A stretch of DNA of 64,000 bases from Kalmusia sp. IMI 367209 (taxonomy: Eukaryota; Ascomycota; Dothideomycetes; Pleosporales; Didymosphaeriaceae): positions 3,596,001 through 3,660,000 of the forward strand of contig JAPEUQ010000003.1 in assembly GCA_027946365.1 (NCBI GenBank), given 5' to 3'. Positions 1 to 11,285 of this stretch are shown one piece after another. How positions within the stretch are numbered: the stretch's first letter is position 1; each line of letters opens with the position of its first letter. The translations under genes and the position numbers were made by a program. Below the pieces are notes generated by a model that was not told the origin of the DNA, searched no databases, and saw only the letters and a list, made by a program, of their open reading frames with translations.

Positions 1-138
1 AAATCATGTTCGAATGCGTTGCGCATTGCCTACACTTCGCTGCGCAGGCTGTGGATGGGCATGTCCCGCTGCCGCTTCGTCTCGAAATTTCTTCTCCAAC
101 TCCTCCAAATGAGCCGACTGCTAACTCAACGCCTATAG

Positions 139-682
139 TCGTCCAAAGTCGTACGTTCTCCCGCGCTCAAACTTAATCTCACCATATCGCTCGAATCCAT
201 ACTCACATTCGCCGCAGAAGACCGCCCAGCTGTGGAGCAAGAACAAGGATGAACTGAACAACCAGCTCCAGGAGCTCAAGTCGTGCGTACCCGATGGATA
301 AGGCTCGGGATATAGGACAAAGTGCTGACGATTCAAAGCGAGTTGATTCAGCTCCGGACTAGCAAGGTCACTGGTGGCTCGACCAAGCTCACCCGCATTC
401 ATGATGTCCGCAAGGGCATTGCTCGCGTCCTGACCGTCATCAACGCCAACCAGAGGGCACAGCTCCGCCTCTTCTACAAGAACAAGAAGTGCGTCCTCGA
501 CCATGCTACCACACTGCCACCGAAGCCGTTCTAAAAGCAGGTACACCCCGCTCGACCTCCGAACCAAGAAGACTCGTGCCATCCGCCGACGACTCACATC
601 CCACGAGGCTTCGCTCGTCACCGAGAAGCAGAAGAAGAAGCAGACTCACTTCCCCCAGCGAAAGTACGCCGTCAAGGCATAA
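139..682 (+). CDS. rpl35: 60S ribosomal protein L35 (uL29), 5' end outside window
   Basis: Structural protein of the large cytosolic ribosomal subunit, near the peptide exit tunnel. Exons seen: 139-150, 218-282, 339-488, 541-682. They sum to 369 nt (122 codons plus stop) and read as L35, with KTAQLW near the start, [32 protein letters not shown] in the middle and [10 protein letters not shown] at the end. All introns are 52-67 bp with GTACGT or GTGCGT donors. In relatives a start ATG is followed at once by an intron. No ATG directly followed by GT exists in bases 1-120, so the first exon should lie upstream of the window. The acceptor at 137-138 is preceded by a good branch site (CTAAC, 121-125). 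With one added Met the protein is 123 aa, the usual length. Identity is very secure. Confidence 0.93.
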
Positions 683-1113
683 GCGGGTGCTGCGGAGTTG
701 TTTCTTTTTCGTTATCATGAAGCATTGCATGGCCGGGGCTTTTCCAGCTAGCACTAGCACTCACCAATGTACCCTTATACCATCGTAAAGTGGGAGGGCA
801 GGCGATGTGGTGGGCCGGGGCGATCTTTAACGGAAATGGGTTGGCGTCCATGTCAAGATCAATGAATCAAAAAGTTCATATCTGGAGTTCCAGTTTGGGT
901 GATGAAGTGATGTGTGACGAGTAGGATGTTTGGTTTGTGTGACTCACACGGCCAATGTCCAAATACCCTCTTGGAGACTACAAAATAAACATAGAACGAG
1001 AATGTCAGTTTGATATAATCAGAACGGCCGAGAACTTGGACATGATGTCTTATGTACTCCGCAGATTTCATTTTGTAAGGTTTACTTATTTGTAGTGCCG
1101 TCTGAATGTTCCC
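683..1113. other. Convergent 3' intergenic region, RPL35/ERG8
   Basis: This 431 bp stretch lies between two convergent stop codons and should hold both 3' UTRs. It contains T-rich stretches just after the L35 stop (about 700-715). I see no further ORF or RNA gene. Confidence 0.6.
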
Positions 1114-2981
1114 TCACGAAGCGATCCACTCCTTATAGATCGCCACATCCTCCTGCCTCACCCCCACCATATCCTCCCTCACCCCCAGGATCCCGACCTT
1201 GCCAATGGTAACCCCATCCTCTCCCTCGCCATCTACCTTCCATCCTTCAAGCACCTTCTTTAGCTCCCCAATAACCTCCTCCTTGTCCTCTAGCAATAAG
1301 ACGATGGCATCGTAGCCGCCCGCCCCTGGCACAACACCGCCAACCACACCAAGAACAGCGGAGCATGCATTGAGCAACGAAGTCTGCTGGGGCGGCTCAA
1401 TCGGCACACCCGACGCTTCACTCATCTCCCTAATCAGCGCCCTATTCCCCTTGATAATCTGCCCCAGCTGGGTGTACTTGTCCGTGCCAGTGTCTTCGGA
1501 CGACGTAGCCAAGCGCGTGAGTTCCGCGGCAAAAGCCTCGTTGCCAGCCTGCAGTTCGTTCCAGATCTTGTCAGCGACAGCCGGGTTCTCGCCCCGCCAC
1601 TTCAGCACCGATTTGACCATTCCCGGCGTCTGGCTGCCGCAGTCGACGTCGCACATGACGAGCCTCAGGCCCGACGGCATCTTGATAGCCGCCTTTGTGA
1701 TTTCGACATCCCAGGCTGAGCCTTCGACCAGGTCGCGCAGGGAGGCGGCGAAGCTGGGCGTGCCGGGGGATGGCAGGGTGCTGAGTAGGGCGGGCGAGAA
1801 ACGGCGGTACAAGCATGAGCCGTAGACTGCGGAGGCGATGTCGAAGCCGGAGCCTACTTTGCCTTGGGCGGCGCAGTGGGCGGTCTGCGAGAGGTTGTGC
1901 AGTACTCTCTTTCCATCTTCCGTCTCGATCGAGAATTTCTCTGCAGGGAGGTAGTAGGAGAGGAGAGCGGCGGTGAAGGCAGTGACTAGCGCGGCAGAGG
2001 AGCCGAGGCCGGTTTTGTGTGCGTCTTGGAGGGCGACGTCAAAGTTGAGGAAGCGGGACGTTGGGGAGAGGGGGGCACCTGGGTTGGAGTAGTAGGCTTG
2101 GTCGGCAAGGATGGATATTTGCGAGGGGGCAATTGCAGTGTTGGGTTGTAGGGTGGAGATGTAAGTTAAAGCGTAAGTAAGGGCAGTCTCGATGAAGGGA
2201 TTTTTGTTGAGAGGTGAGGCGTGGGAGCTGGGTCGTTGTTAGCATGGGATCAATTTTGCGAACATGAAACCCGACTCTATGATTCATTTTCACGTTGCTC
2301 ATATCAAAGTTTCCAGAGAGTGTACAGGCTGACCACGTGACTGGACAGGAGGAGAAGCAATGAGATGAGAGTGATGTAATGATTGCCAAGAAATTGAGGG
2401 AGAGAGAAATATGAAATAGTCGAAAGAAATGGTAGAAATACTGGAATAGAACAGAGATTAAATAGGCGGAGATTCAGATTTGAGTACTTCTGATATAGCA
2501 TCGAGTAGGGAGAGAAAGAAGTGCTTGTAGTAGTCGGAGTATCTGAACCCGTCCGTCCAAGCATGATTGAACGTATGAAGCAATTGAGGCTAGGAAAGTC
2601 AAGCGAAATTGAAACTTTGAAAAAGCAGAGACGACCAAAAGGGGCAAGTGGCAAAAATCGTGAGCTTGAATTGGCGGTTGGAAGGAGACAAAGAAAAAAA
2701 ACTTACGCTCGCAATTGTGTGACAGCAATCCCACCATCTCCCTCAGTCAGTCGATACCCATACTCCCACACAGCATTCCGGAATTGCGGACTCCTCACGA
2801 TGATCTCGCTCAGGGTAACACCGCTCTTCGTCCGAATTGGCTCAATTTCAGCGTGGATCCGTGCATCGAGGCCAAACACAAGCGCGGTGTACTTGCGGTC
2901 CAACACGAGGTAGCCGCCCGCTACAAAGACCTTGCCGGGTGCTGACACAGCCTGGGGCTGAAGGGTGAGATTGGAGGCCAT
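1114..2981 (-). CDS. erg8: Phosphomevalonate kinase
   Basis: GHMP-family kinase that converts mevalonate-5-phosphate to mevalonate diphosphate in the cytosolic mevalonate/ergosterol pathway. Exons on the minus strand: 2981-2707 and 2227-1114, 1389 nt, 462 aa, typical of fungal ERG8. The N-terminus has the GHMP substrate motif SAPGKVFVAGGYLVLD. The second exon carries the ATP-binding motif KTGLGSSAALVTAF and GKVGSGFDIASAVYG. The start chosen is MASNLTLQ at 2981, because the ORF upstream of it adds only a few non-conserved residues. The single intron is 479 bp, far longer than the other introns here. The join (QLRA|SHASP) is clean, with donor GTAAGT and branch CTAAC just before the acceptor at 2228-2229. 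The gene is divergent from the PPR gene at 4038. Confidence 0.93.
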
Positions 2982-4037
2982 CGGTAATGCTAGCAACACA
3001 ACTCGTCATGAGTTGTCAAAGGGTTGTGCGGCAGGGGCAAGCCGTCGCGAGGATCCTCGTGGCGGCGTCGGGGAAATGGGCGGACGACCGACTCGGATCC
3101 GCGGCGGGCGACAAGGCTGCAGACAGGCCCTGACGTGCTCACATGCGCCCAAGCCGTCCCTTCAGCTTCCTGTGCGCTCCGAGGGAAGCGTTGGTGGCTC
3201 ATCCCAATCTCTATGTCATGCTAACTTGCGTAGGCATGTGCGCAGGGCCCCTCCTCTATTGATAACACAGGCCCTTCGAGGCAAGACCTGAGAGGCAAGA
3301 TCCGGTATCTTGTACTGGCCGCGAAGCCTCTGCTCTGTCATCTGCCCGCCGTCAAGCGCATAGCGCAAGGCGGGGTGCAGCGGCACCGCCCATGTGAACC
3401 GGTCTTTTATCGCAGAGGAGTCATCAACGCCCCTGACAGTCGGGCCCGTCTTTGCTTCCGCCGCCGACGTGCTCCAGCTTGCCGGTAAAGCCGAGTGAGC
3501 GAAAGCCAACTGGTGATCAGCCAGGGGCTGCAGCGCGATCCGCTTGCCCAACCGCGGTTAGCCCGAGTCAGCACGAGAAAAAGTGCCGGGATGGTTAGCG
3601 TGCAATTTGACTTCGGTGACGACTCCATCGACGGGGAGCTCGAGAAGCTTCCGTTTCCTTTCCTTTTCTGACGGTGCCCACCAACAGGCAGCCTTTTGAC
3701 TCAGGCCCTGTATCTTCAGGCCAGCTCGCCTCTGCTTTCTTCCTCCCACACCTACGCGTCCCACCTCCCATTACCTTTGCGCCTGATACGGGTCGGCACA
3801 TATCACGCCTGACTCCTCCCATATCATCCCTCTTACCCCTTCTATAGCGCGTTCTTTGGCGGCCATTGTCGTCAAATGAACCTGCAACACCGTCGCGCTC
3901 TGAGAATAATAGTAAGTCGCCTGCTGCTGCCTTCTGATGCGCAACCGAGTGTTTCTCCCAACAAAGTAGCGACGTCGCGTGCTGACCAACAACCACAGTC
4001 TCACCCTTCCAATCTGAAGGGTTGTTCTGTCTCCTAA
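2982..4037. promoter_or_regulatory. Divergent intergenic/promoter region, ERG8 and PPR gene
   Basis: These 1,056 bp separate two divergent start codons and must contain both promoters. It has several pyrimidine-rich tracts (3660-3740 and 3820-3850). Short ORFs occur on both strands, but none resembles a known protein or has intron signals. No gene is called. Confidence 0.5.
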
Positions 4038-7000
4038 ATGGTCTTTAAGAGCTTTACCCTCGCGCGTCAGAGTCTAGGCAAGGGCTTCACCCACGGATAC
4101 GCCCAGAGCGTCGTAGCTTCTGTTACTCAGCAGAACCCGCTTGCCTCGTTCAACCACGACCGCCTCCGCAAAGCCGGCGCAAAGCAGAACCAACATGCTT
4201 TTGCGTCTACATCTACCGCCAGCGCCCTAAAGGCGCTTGGTGTACCCGACGCCCAAGATTCTGGTCTCGCCGCCTACTACGCCGCATGGCAGAAACATCG
4301 CAATGTCGAGGACAAGGAGTGGTCGCAGTTCCAGTTCCGCAAGCTTATCGAGTGGCAGCCTCAAACACCGGGTTCCAAGAGCCCAGCTGAGGCAGAGAGC
4401 AATGTGATTGAAGAGGCGGACGAGGACGCTGAAGTCATTCCGGCACGTGCCGGTGTGACCCGCGCCTACAGCACAAGTCAGGTCGATGATTTCCGAAAGG
4501 TGGTTAGCGATGAGCAGGTAGAAGAGATTGCGCTGGCGCAAGTGGACGAGGCAATCGCTCAGGAGGCGGCGAAGCTCGAGGCTTTGCACGAAGCATCAAG
4601 GAGTGGTACGCCTATCCAGAGAGGAGCGACGTCGGTAGACGAGGCTCGGAGTGTGCGATCAGCCTCGCCCGCTACCGTCGCAGATACGCTTGTCAATTCG
4701 ACTACGCTGAGCCACACCGATTCGACAATCGCCGTCAGCCCCGTCGAAGCCATAGATGCGCACATCCTCCAGCTCGAGAAGCTCGCTGAAAATCAGAAGT
4801 ATGGCGAGATCCCGGCGGTCTTCGAGTCTATGCTCCAATCTGGCGTGAAGCCTTCGTCTTCGGCATACAATGCTCTGTTGTCTGCAGCAATCAACCTTCC
4901 GAAGAGCAGGCATCAGGTCGTACCGAAAGCGCTAGATGTCTACTCAGACATGCTCCGCCGCCGCGTTTCTCCTGACATAGTGACCTATACTTCCCTCATT
5001 GAACTTCTTTCCGCGCGATCCTTGGAAGTGGTCTCGACTAAGCTGAGCCTCGAAGAGAAGCGCCTTCGATATGGCGGCATGGAAGAGGAGGGCAAGTTCA
5101 TGCTCAACTCAAACGAGACCGATTATGCCATTCTAGCAGAAGACGGGTCTCTTTCCATTGCCGTCCGACTTTTTGACGCCGCCATCAAGGTTGAGTCGGG
5201 ACGCACGTTTTCTGAGAGGACCTATCGCATGTTGGTCACTGCCTGTGCAGAGGGCGCACGCGTGGAGGACATGGTGCGAATCTTTGCGCACATGGAGTCT
5301 CGAGGCGTCATTCCAGCCGCTGAGATGTTCGTCCCTATGATCCACGCCTTTGGCAAATTGGGTGATCTTCGAAGCGCTGTCGAGTGCTACGATGAGTACA
5401 AAGCTCTGGCCATTTCCAACGACAATGGCGACATTGCTTTATCACGCAAGGACAACGAAGTCTATGCAGCCCTGATCAAGGCATATGCCATCTGTGACCG
5501 GATGGAGGGAGGTTGGAAATTTCTCTCCAAGATCGAGCATGCCCTGGCTACCCCAGAGGAAGTGGCTTCTGTTCGCGACACTGTTAGCTTGAAGGCATTT
5601 GTGCCCGAGTGGCTGAACAAAGGCGCTTTCCATGATGCGTTTGCGCATGCCGCTGAGCACATGAGCCCACCAGCACGCGAGGTTGCCATGGCTGCCATCT
5701 GCGTCCAGGCCGCCGACAAGAACGTGATAGATGTCGCCACGGATGCTTTCGACGCACTCCCTGCCGAAGTCGATCTTACACAACCAGCGATGGCCATGGG
5801 TGCTATGCACATCCGCAATGGAAACATTGAAGCTGCCGAGGTCTTCTGGAGGATGCTCGAGCTTTCTCCTACCAAGGCCGCCTTCATCGAGCCCACGGCG
5901 ATGCACAGCATTGCCCTGATAGGCAGTGGCCAAGCTGACCGTGGTCTCCGTCAAAGTCGCCAGATGTTCGCTCGTATTCGCGATTCTCAATCTGCCTCCC
6001 AACAGGCTAAGATGGAGATCGTCGAGCACATTGACGAAGCCATTGAGGTCATGGGCCAATTTATGATGAAGCGCGGAATTATCCTCCCCCCACGAGCTAG
6101 CATGGAGCTCATGTGGACTATGATTGAGAACGGTGGATTGGTGACCCCCGTTGCTCATCACTTACTCGCTGGATTGGGTCCTGAGGCTGTTGCTCAGCTT
6201 AGCTTCGAGGACGTTACACTCCTTATGCAAGTTCAGTCCGGAATCATTCTTAACTCTACCGAAGTTGACATTGCTCACGCCGCCCGATTTTCACATATAC
6301 TAGAAGTTATTACATCGACAGGCGCGCCAGTGAACAAAGCGACATCCGGTTTAGTCGAGAAGGTTTTGGTCAAGCTTGACCGAGGAGACCTCCAGCATCG
6401 GTGGTACAACTACAAGCATCCGGCTCCGGAGTCGATCTACTCTCCGGCATCATTCGCTGCTTACCCAGTGCAGCCACCTGCACCGGTTGCTCCCACCTTT
6501 GAGGACTCGTATGACCCTTACGCTGCTACCACGGACAACAAGGGCTCGGTCACCATCACGGAGCTCCTTGAGAAGACCCATGGACGGCCGGCTTCGCATC
6601 TGAACGAGGCTCTGATGAAGTTCAAGAACATGCGTCGTGCTGGACGACACCCGCGCTTCTTCACGTACGCTAAGCTCATTACCGCTGCTGCCAAGGAAGA
6701 CCGCTTGAATCTTGCCCATGACATATTGAACCTTGCCAAGCAGGACGTGCCCCTTCTCCCGCAATACCGCATTGTCCGCTATGGCTGGGTCACTATCCTG
6801 GATGCTATGGTTGCTGCTTGCCTTACCACGGGCCGTCGCGATCTTGCTGCTCAATATCACCAGGACCTTCTCGATATGGGCGCTGCTCCTACTGCCAATA
6901 CTTTCGGTCTCTACATCACAACACTTAAGGAGTCTACCAAGACGTTTGATGAAGCTACTGAAGCAGTCAAGATCTTCCTCCGTGCTAAGGCTGAGGGTGT

Positions 7001-7931
7001 CGAGCCCTCCTCGTTCCTATATAACGCTCTAATCGGTAAACTTGGCAAAGCTCGCCGCATTGATGACTGCTTGTTCTACTTCTCGGAGATGCGCAACCTC
7101 GGTATTCGTCCCACGAGCGTCACTTACGGCACCATCGTCAACGCTCTCTGCCGTGTGAGCGACGAAAAGTTCGCCGAGGAGTTGTTCGAGGAAATGGAGA
7201 GCATGCCTAATTACAAGCCCCGTCCTGCGCCGTACCACAGCATGATGCAGTTTTTCCTGACTACTAAGCGTGATCGTAGCAAGGTTCTATCTTACTATGA
7301 ACGCATGCGCGCAAAGCGTATCGAGCCTACTACGCACACGTACAAGTTGCTCATCGATACCTACGCTACGCTCGAACCCGTCGACATGGAAGCCGCTGAA
7401 AATGTCCTTGCCCAAATTCGCCAGGCTGGTGCGATCCCGGAAGCAGTACACTATTCGTCCCTCATCCACGCCAAGGGTTGCGTCCTCCACGACATGGAAG
7501 GTGCTCGCCAACTCTTTGACACCGTTCTCGCTGATACGCGCATTCGCCCGCAAGCCTGCTTGTACCAAGCCCTCTTTGAAGCCATGGTGGCCAACCACCA
7601 GATCGCTGACACCGAGTCCGTCCTTAAGGACATGCGCCTCCGCGGTGTAGAGATGACCCCTTACATCGCTAATTCTCTCATCCATGGCTGGGCCCTGGTG
7701 CACAACATCGAGAAGGCGAAAACCATCTATGACGCTGTTCCGGAAGCCAAGCGCGAACCCAGCACGTACGAAGCCATGACCCGCGCCTTCATGGCCGTTG
7801 AGGACCGTGCCTCTGCCATGGCCGTCGTCAACGAGGGTCTCTCCCGCGGATACCCTGCCGCTGTCGCTGGCAAGATTCTCGAGCTTGTTGGCGGTGGACG
7901 CGTTGCTCCTGTTGCCGACGTTGCCGCCTAA
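4038..7931 (+). CDS. Large mitochondrial PPR protein (CYA-5/Pet309-like candidate)
   Basis: Intronless 1,297-aa ORF. Helical 35-residue PPR units are visible, such as PSSSAYNALLSAA (about residue 275), RTFSERTYRMLVTACAEG (about 395), EPSSFLYNALIGKLGKARR (about 990), RPTSVTYGTIVNALC (about 1025) and EPTTHTYKLLIDTYATL (about 1100). The N-terminus is basic and Ser/Thr-rich with few acidic residues (VFKSFTLARQSLGKGF), as for a mitochondrial import signal. Fungal PPR proteins of this size act on mitochondrial mRNA stability or translation; CYA-5 of Neurospora and Pet309 of yeast act on COX1. The family match is firm, while the CYA-5 assignment is an inference from size and architecture. A Glu/Asp-rich linker (about residues 110-240) separates the presequence from the first repeats. 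The start ATG is the first in frame. Confidence 0.85.
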   Translation: MVFKSFTLARQSLGKGFTHGYAQSVVASVTQQNPLASFNHDRLRKAGAKQNQHAFASTSTASALKALGVPDAQDSGLAAYYAAWQKHRNVEDKEWSQFQFRKLIEWQPQTPGSKSPAEAESNVIEEADEDAEVIPARAGVTRAYSTSQVDDFRKVVSDEQVEEIALAQVDEAIAQEAAKLEALHEASRSGTPIQRGATSVDEARSVRSASPATVADTLVNSTTLSHTDSTIAVSPVEAIDAHILQLEKLAENQKYGEIPAVFESMLQSGVKPSSSAYNALLSAAINLPKSRHQVVPKALDVYSDMLRRRVSPDIVTYTSLIELLSARSLEVVSTKLSLEEKRLRYGGMEEEGKFMLNSNETDYAILAEDGSLSIAVRLFDAAIKVESGRTFSERTYRMLVTACAEGARVEDMVRIFAHMESRGVIPAAEMFVPMIHAFGKLGDLRSAVECYDEYKALAISNDNGDIALSRKDNEVYAALIKAYAICDRMEGGWKFLSKIEHALATPEEVASVRDTVSLKAFVPEWLNKGAFHDAFAHAAEHMSPPAREVAMAAICVQAADKNVIDVATDAFDALPAEVDLTQPAMAMGAMHIRNGNIEAAEVFWRMLELSPTKAAFIEPTAMHSIALIGSGQADRGLRQSRQMFARIRDSQSASQQAKMEIVEHIDEAIEVMGQFMMKRGIILPPRASMELMWTMIENGGLVTPVAHHLLAGLGPEAVAQLSFEDVTLLMQVQSGIILNSTEVDIAHAARFSHILEVITSTGAPVNKATSGLVEKVLVKLDRGDLQHRWYNYKHPAPESIYSPASFAAYPVQPPAPVAPTFEDSYDPYAATTDNKGSVTITELLEKTHGRPASHLNEALMKFKNMRRAGRHPRFFTYAKLITAAAKEDRLNLAHDILNLAKQDVPLLPQYRIVRYGWVTILDAMVAACLTTGRRDLAAQYHQDLLDMGAAPTANTFGLYITTLKESTKTFDEATEAVKIFLRAKAEGVEPSSFLYNALIGKLGKARRIDDCLFYFSEMRNLGIRPTSVTYGTIVNALCRVSDEKFAEELFEEMESMPNYKPRPAPYHSMMQFFLTTKRDRSKVLSYYERMRAKRIEPTTHTYKLLIDTYATLEPVDMEAAENVLAQIRQAGAIPEAVHYSSLIHAKGCVLHDMEGARQLFDTVLADTRIRPQACLYQALFEAMVANHQIADTESVLKDMRLRGVEMTPYIANSLIHGWALVHNIEKAKTIYDAVPEAKREPSTYEAMTRAFMAVEDRASAMAVVNEGLSRGYPAAVAGKILELVGGGRVAPVADVAA

Positions 7932-8874
7932 ACGCGGCTTCATCAGCTCCTTCGGTTCAGTTCAACATTTCCCTAGGTTCTAGATTTGTCATATCTCCTT
8001 TGTAATTTATTCTTATCCTGCAACGGCCGCGTTTTCTCATCTGCCCCTGTACCTCGGATAACCACGGTTTCTCCGACGGCGCAGCTGGGCACCTTTCATC
8101 TGTTTGAAAAGTCGCTTTTACACGTTTCTTTTCCTTGCCCCATTCCTATGTAAAAGCGACGGCGTTTAATCAAGGGAGACGGAGCACACAAAGGTCGGGA
8201 AGATATCCTAATTGCATGGTGTCTGCGGAATTGGGATATGTATATTAGGTGTATTGATGGATGGTGTTGGTCTGCGGGCATTTCGTTTACATTGCGAGCA
8301 GGAGTCGTTGTTCCTTGCGTTTGTTAGTGTACAAATACCCGGGCTTGATACCATCTCCTCTCTAGACGGGCGGTTGGGATGCTGGAAGGTGATTTATAAC
8401 GCATGCATGAGCGACCAAGCGTTCGTTCGTGAGTAGTGCGAGCAAAGAAATGCAAAAAAAAGTGTAATTGTACATGGTGTGTTTTAGTGTGATGCTGTTC
8501 GTTCTGCAAATACATGTGACTGCCTATCATTACTTCGTGTAGCCTCTGGATGTGACATGACCTCATTGATGCTAAGTGCAAGTATACCAAATCAAACCTG
8601 ACATGGTGTTTCAGGGTATTTGATAGCCACAGTGTGTATATTCAACTGAGCCGGCGGGTTATGAGGGCCATTTTCGAAGGAGACTATACTACGCGGCAAA
8701 CTTCTTGCCCCAAGGGGCGATCTCTCTATCGTCCTCGGAAAGGCTGATGATGAGGCTATGAGGATCTCTATATCCTCCAGTGATAGCATCAAAGCAAATC
8801 TACCGGCAAAAATCCCTTGTAGTTTCGCTGGCTCCATTGCAATGCAAAGTCTCTAGAACGGCCTCCGCAATACC
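7932..8874. other. Convergent 3' intergenic region, PPR gene and sugar transporter
   Basis: This 943 bp stretch lies between convergent stop codons. It contains T-rich sequence just downstream of the PPR stop (7970-8010) and AT-rich runs around 8450-8600. I see no supportable gene or RNA. Confidence 0.5.
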
Positions 8875-8906
8875 TTAAGGAAACCTCCGCAATACCTTAA
8901 GGAAAC
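8862..8906 (-). repeat. 22-bp tandem duplication across the transporter stop codon
   Basis: The unit CCTCCGCAATACCTTAAGG plus AAA occurs twice back to back. The first plus-strand copy carries the transporter stop (complement of TTA, 8875-8877). Since 22 is not a multiple of three, the duplication changed the reading frame at the C-terminus. Confidence 0.85.
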
Positions 8907-10523
8907 TCCTACTCCCCGATGCCTTATTCGCGAAAGCCACCTCGATCTCCTCCAGGCTTTTCCCTTTCGTCTCCACCATGAAAACCATGCAAATCACCGT
9001 AGTGACTAATGAGCACCCCCCAAACAAAAAGTACGCCCCAAAACTACTCCGATCCAGCAGCACCGGCGTCGTCAGCGCAACCAAGAAATTCGTGACCCAA
9101 TTACTTCCATACGCCAGGGAAGTTGCGCTCGCGCGCGTGCGCTGCGGCTGGCTCTCCGCCACCCACGTCTTGATGCCCATGGCCCACGTCGTGCAGAAGA
9201 CGACTGCGAAGACGTAGATGGATGCGATGACGATCCAGCGGCCGGTGCCGTGTGTTTCGTGGACGGACGATGAGGCGTAGAGTGTGCCGATCAGGAACAT
9301 GAGGAGCGAGATGAGGAGCCCGCCGTAGACGGTGGAGTGCCGGCGGCCCCATTTGTCGGCGTAGATGAGGGCGGGGATGGTGGCGGAGACGATTACGATT
9401 GCGGAGACGCCCGAGGCGAGGAAAGAGGCGCGGGAGGAACTGAGGCCTGCGCGTTCGAACAGTAGGGGAGCGTACTAGGTTGCGTTAGATAGAGGTGGCA
9501 CGTAAAGAGTCAAAGGAGGGGAGGCATACGTAGAGAATGCCATCTATGCCGCTCATTTGTTGCATGCCCATTGCGAAAGCACCGAGTAGCGTTCGAGCGC
9601 GGACATCTGGGGCGAATGCGTCCCACCATCCTGTTCCCTTAGTTGCCCCAGATGAGACTCGCTCAATGCCGCTAGATACACCGACAATGCCTATTTCCTG
9701 CTCGTTCTCGACCTTCTCACGGTCCGCACTTGGAACATCGAGCGCATCCCATGCCCTCGCAGCCTCTTCCTTCCGCCCGCGGACCAGCAGCCATCTTGGG
9801 CTTTCAGGAAGAAAACACCAACTCGCACCCGCAAACGCCAAGGAGAAGGAAGCCAGCAGTATAAATGGAAGGCGCCACGCAATCGAAGACTCTATATTCC
9901 GTGACCCATAGCAGGAGAAAAAACCTACCGTCAGCCCAACAGTGTTCGCCAATTGCGGATATGATGTCAGTGTTCCTCGACTGCGAGGCGGCGCAATCTC
10001 AGTGATATATCTGTTCCCGCGACCAATTATTTTCCAGACTTCTTGCGCCATCTATAGTTGATGGATGAGGACAGCTCACACTACTAGATTTCCTAAGAAG
10101 AGGCCTTCTCCGACGCCCTCGACCACTCTCCCCGTCACAAACATGCCCAAATGCACGGCGGCAGCTTCTAAACCCGCACCAATGCCAAAGACCAAACCAC
10201 CCAGGCTGATGCCTTTCGCACGGCCGATCTTGTCAGCGACGCGGCCTGCAGCGAAAGACGAAATGGCAGCGGGAATGAGAATCGAGGAGACGATTAGTCC
10301 ATGGACAATGGCGGACGTAGTGCCGAAGTCGGCGGTGTATTTTTGCATCACGGTAACGGGCCCAATGATACCTGTGTCCATGCTGCGTAGTCAATTAGCT
10401 CGCGTGTTCGAGGTGGGAGGATTCAATGGCGTACCCGAAGATGAAGCCACCGAAGGAACAGAGGAAGCTTGCGGTGATGTACCGCGGAGGCGGCCATGTA
10501 AGGCCTTGGATGGCTTGCATCAT
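8875..10523 (-). CDS. MFS sugar transporter (sugar porter family)
   Basis: Twelve-TM plasma-membrane hexose-type transporter. Exons on the minus strand: 10523-10435, 10382-10080, 10010-9530, 9474-8875; 1473 nt, 490 aa. The three introns are 52, 69 and 55 bp. Family motifs appear in order: GGFIFGMDTG in TM1, GRVADKIGRAKG between TM2 and TM3, YITEIAPPRSRG after TM4, PESPRWLLVRGRKEEA in the central loop, QQMSGIDGILYYAPLLF in TM7, ADKWGRRHS, and VETKGKSLEEIE after TM12. Several of these motifs are only restored by splicing, which supports the joins. Start alternatives are ATG at 10523 or 10520. The last few residues were altered by the 22-bp duplication. The substrate cannot be told from sequence. 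Confidence 0.9.
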
Positions 10524-11285
10524 TTTTTTTTTGGATGTTGAAGAAGGGGCGAGGGCCGGTGCTCTCGGTTGGGGTCGTTGGGTACCCCGCTATATATGTA
10601 TAACGCATTGTGACTCCTCACAGTATGTTGCTGAGAAATCATGCGGATGGTACATGGGTGTTTACCATGCTGATGTCACGTAGCCACGATACCTACACGC
10701 AACTGAGTCGATTAGGCTAGCGGAGCGTTGATCTTGTAACGTTAAACAAGATGGATGTACACGATGAACTCCACACGTGTATTTTGACTTGACGGATAAG
10801 GCGGACAATCCGACAAACCCATCAATATCAGGAGTATTTGATTCTTACAAGTCTTATGAAAAGCTCAATCGCCTCCAGATGTTATTGAGAGAAGAGAAGA
10901 GTGGTGGTCATGAATGACTTACCCATTGCGGATACAATACCACAGGGGGTTAGCAGATGAATTCTTAGCGTAATAAGCCTTGCATACCAACCCAATGATT
11001 AGGCAACAACCTTTTGTTTTCAAACTTGAACTATGCGCGCGTTTGATTGAATATGTCTAGATGAATCCTAGACCAACTCTCTCCAGATATCACATAGCCG
11101 AAAGACTTAACCTAACGCCTTCAGTCGCAAAGGTCGCAACTTTAGCTACGGTGATGGGAAAAAGGTGTGAGGACGCATTGCGAGCTGAGTCACCCCGCAT
11201 TTCATCATAAGATAGTAGGGAATTCATCAGACTTTTGTCCTCTGACTACAGCATATTGTTATGGGAAACGCCATCTTTGAATACT
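10524..11285. promoter_or_regulatory. Divergent intergenic region, transporter and F-box-like gene
   Basis: These 762 bp hold the promoters of two divergent genes. A poly-T run (10522-10531) lies directly upstream of the transporter start, and the centre (10690-11220) is AT-rich. No ORF of note. Confidence 0.45.

Noticed and set aside
1..138. Candidate start exon of RPL35 inside the window
   Set aside because: None of the ATGs here is followed by a usable donor in the right phase; the true first exon is more likely upstream.
5442..6161. 239-codon minus-strand ORF
   Set aside because: Antisense shadow of the PPR gene, no motif.
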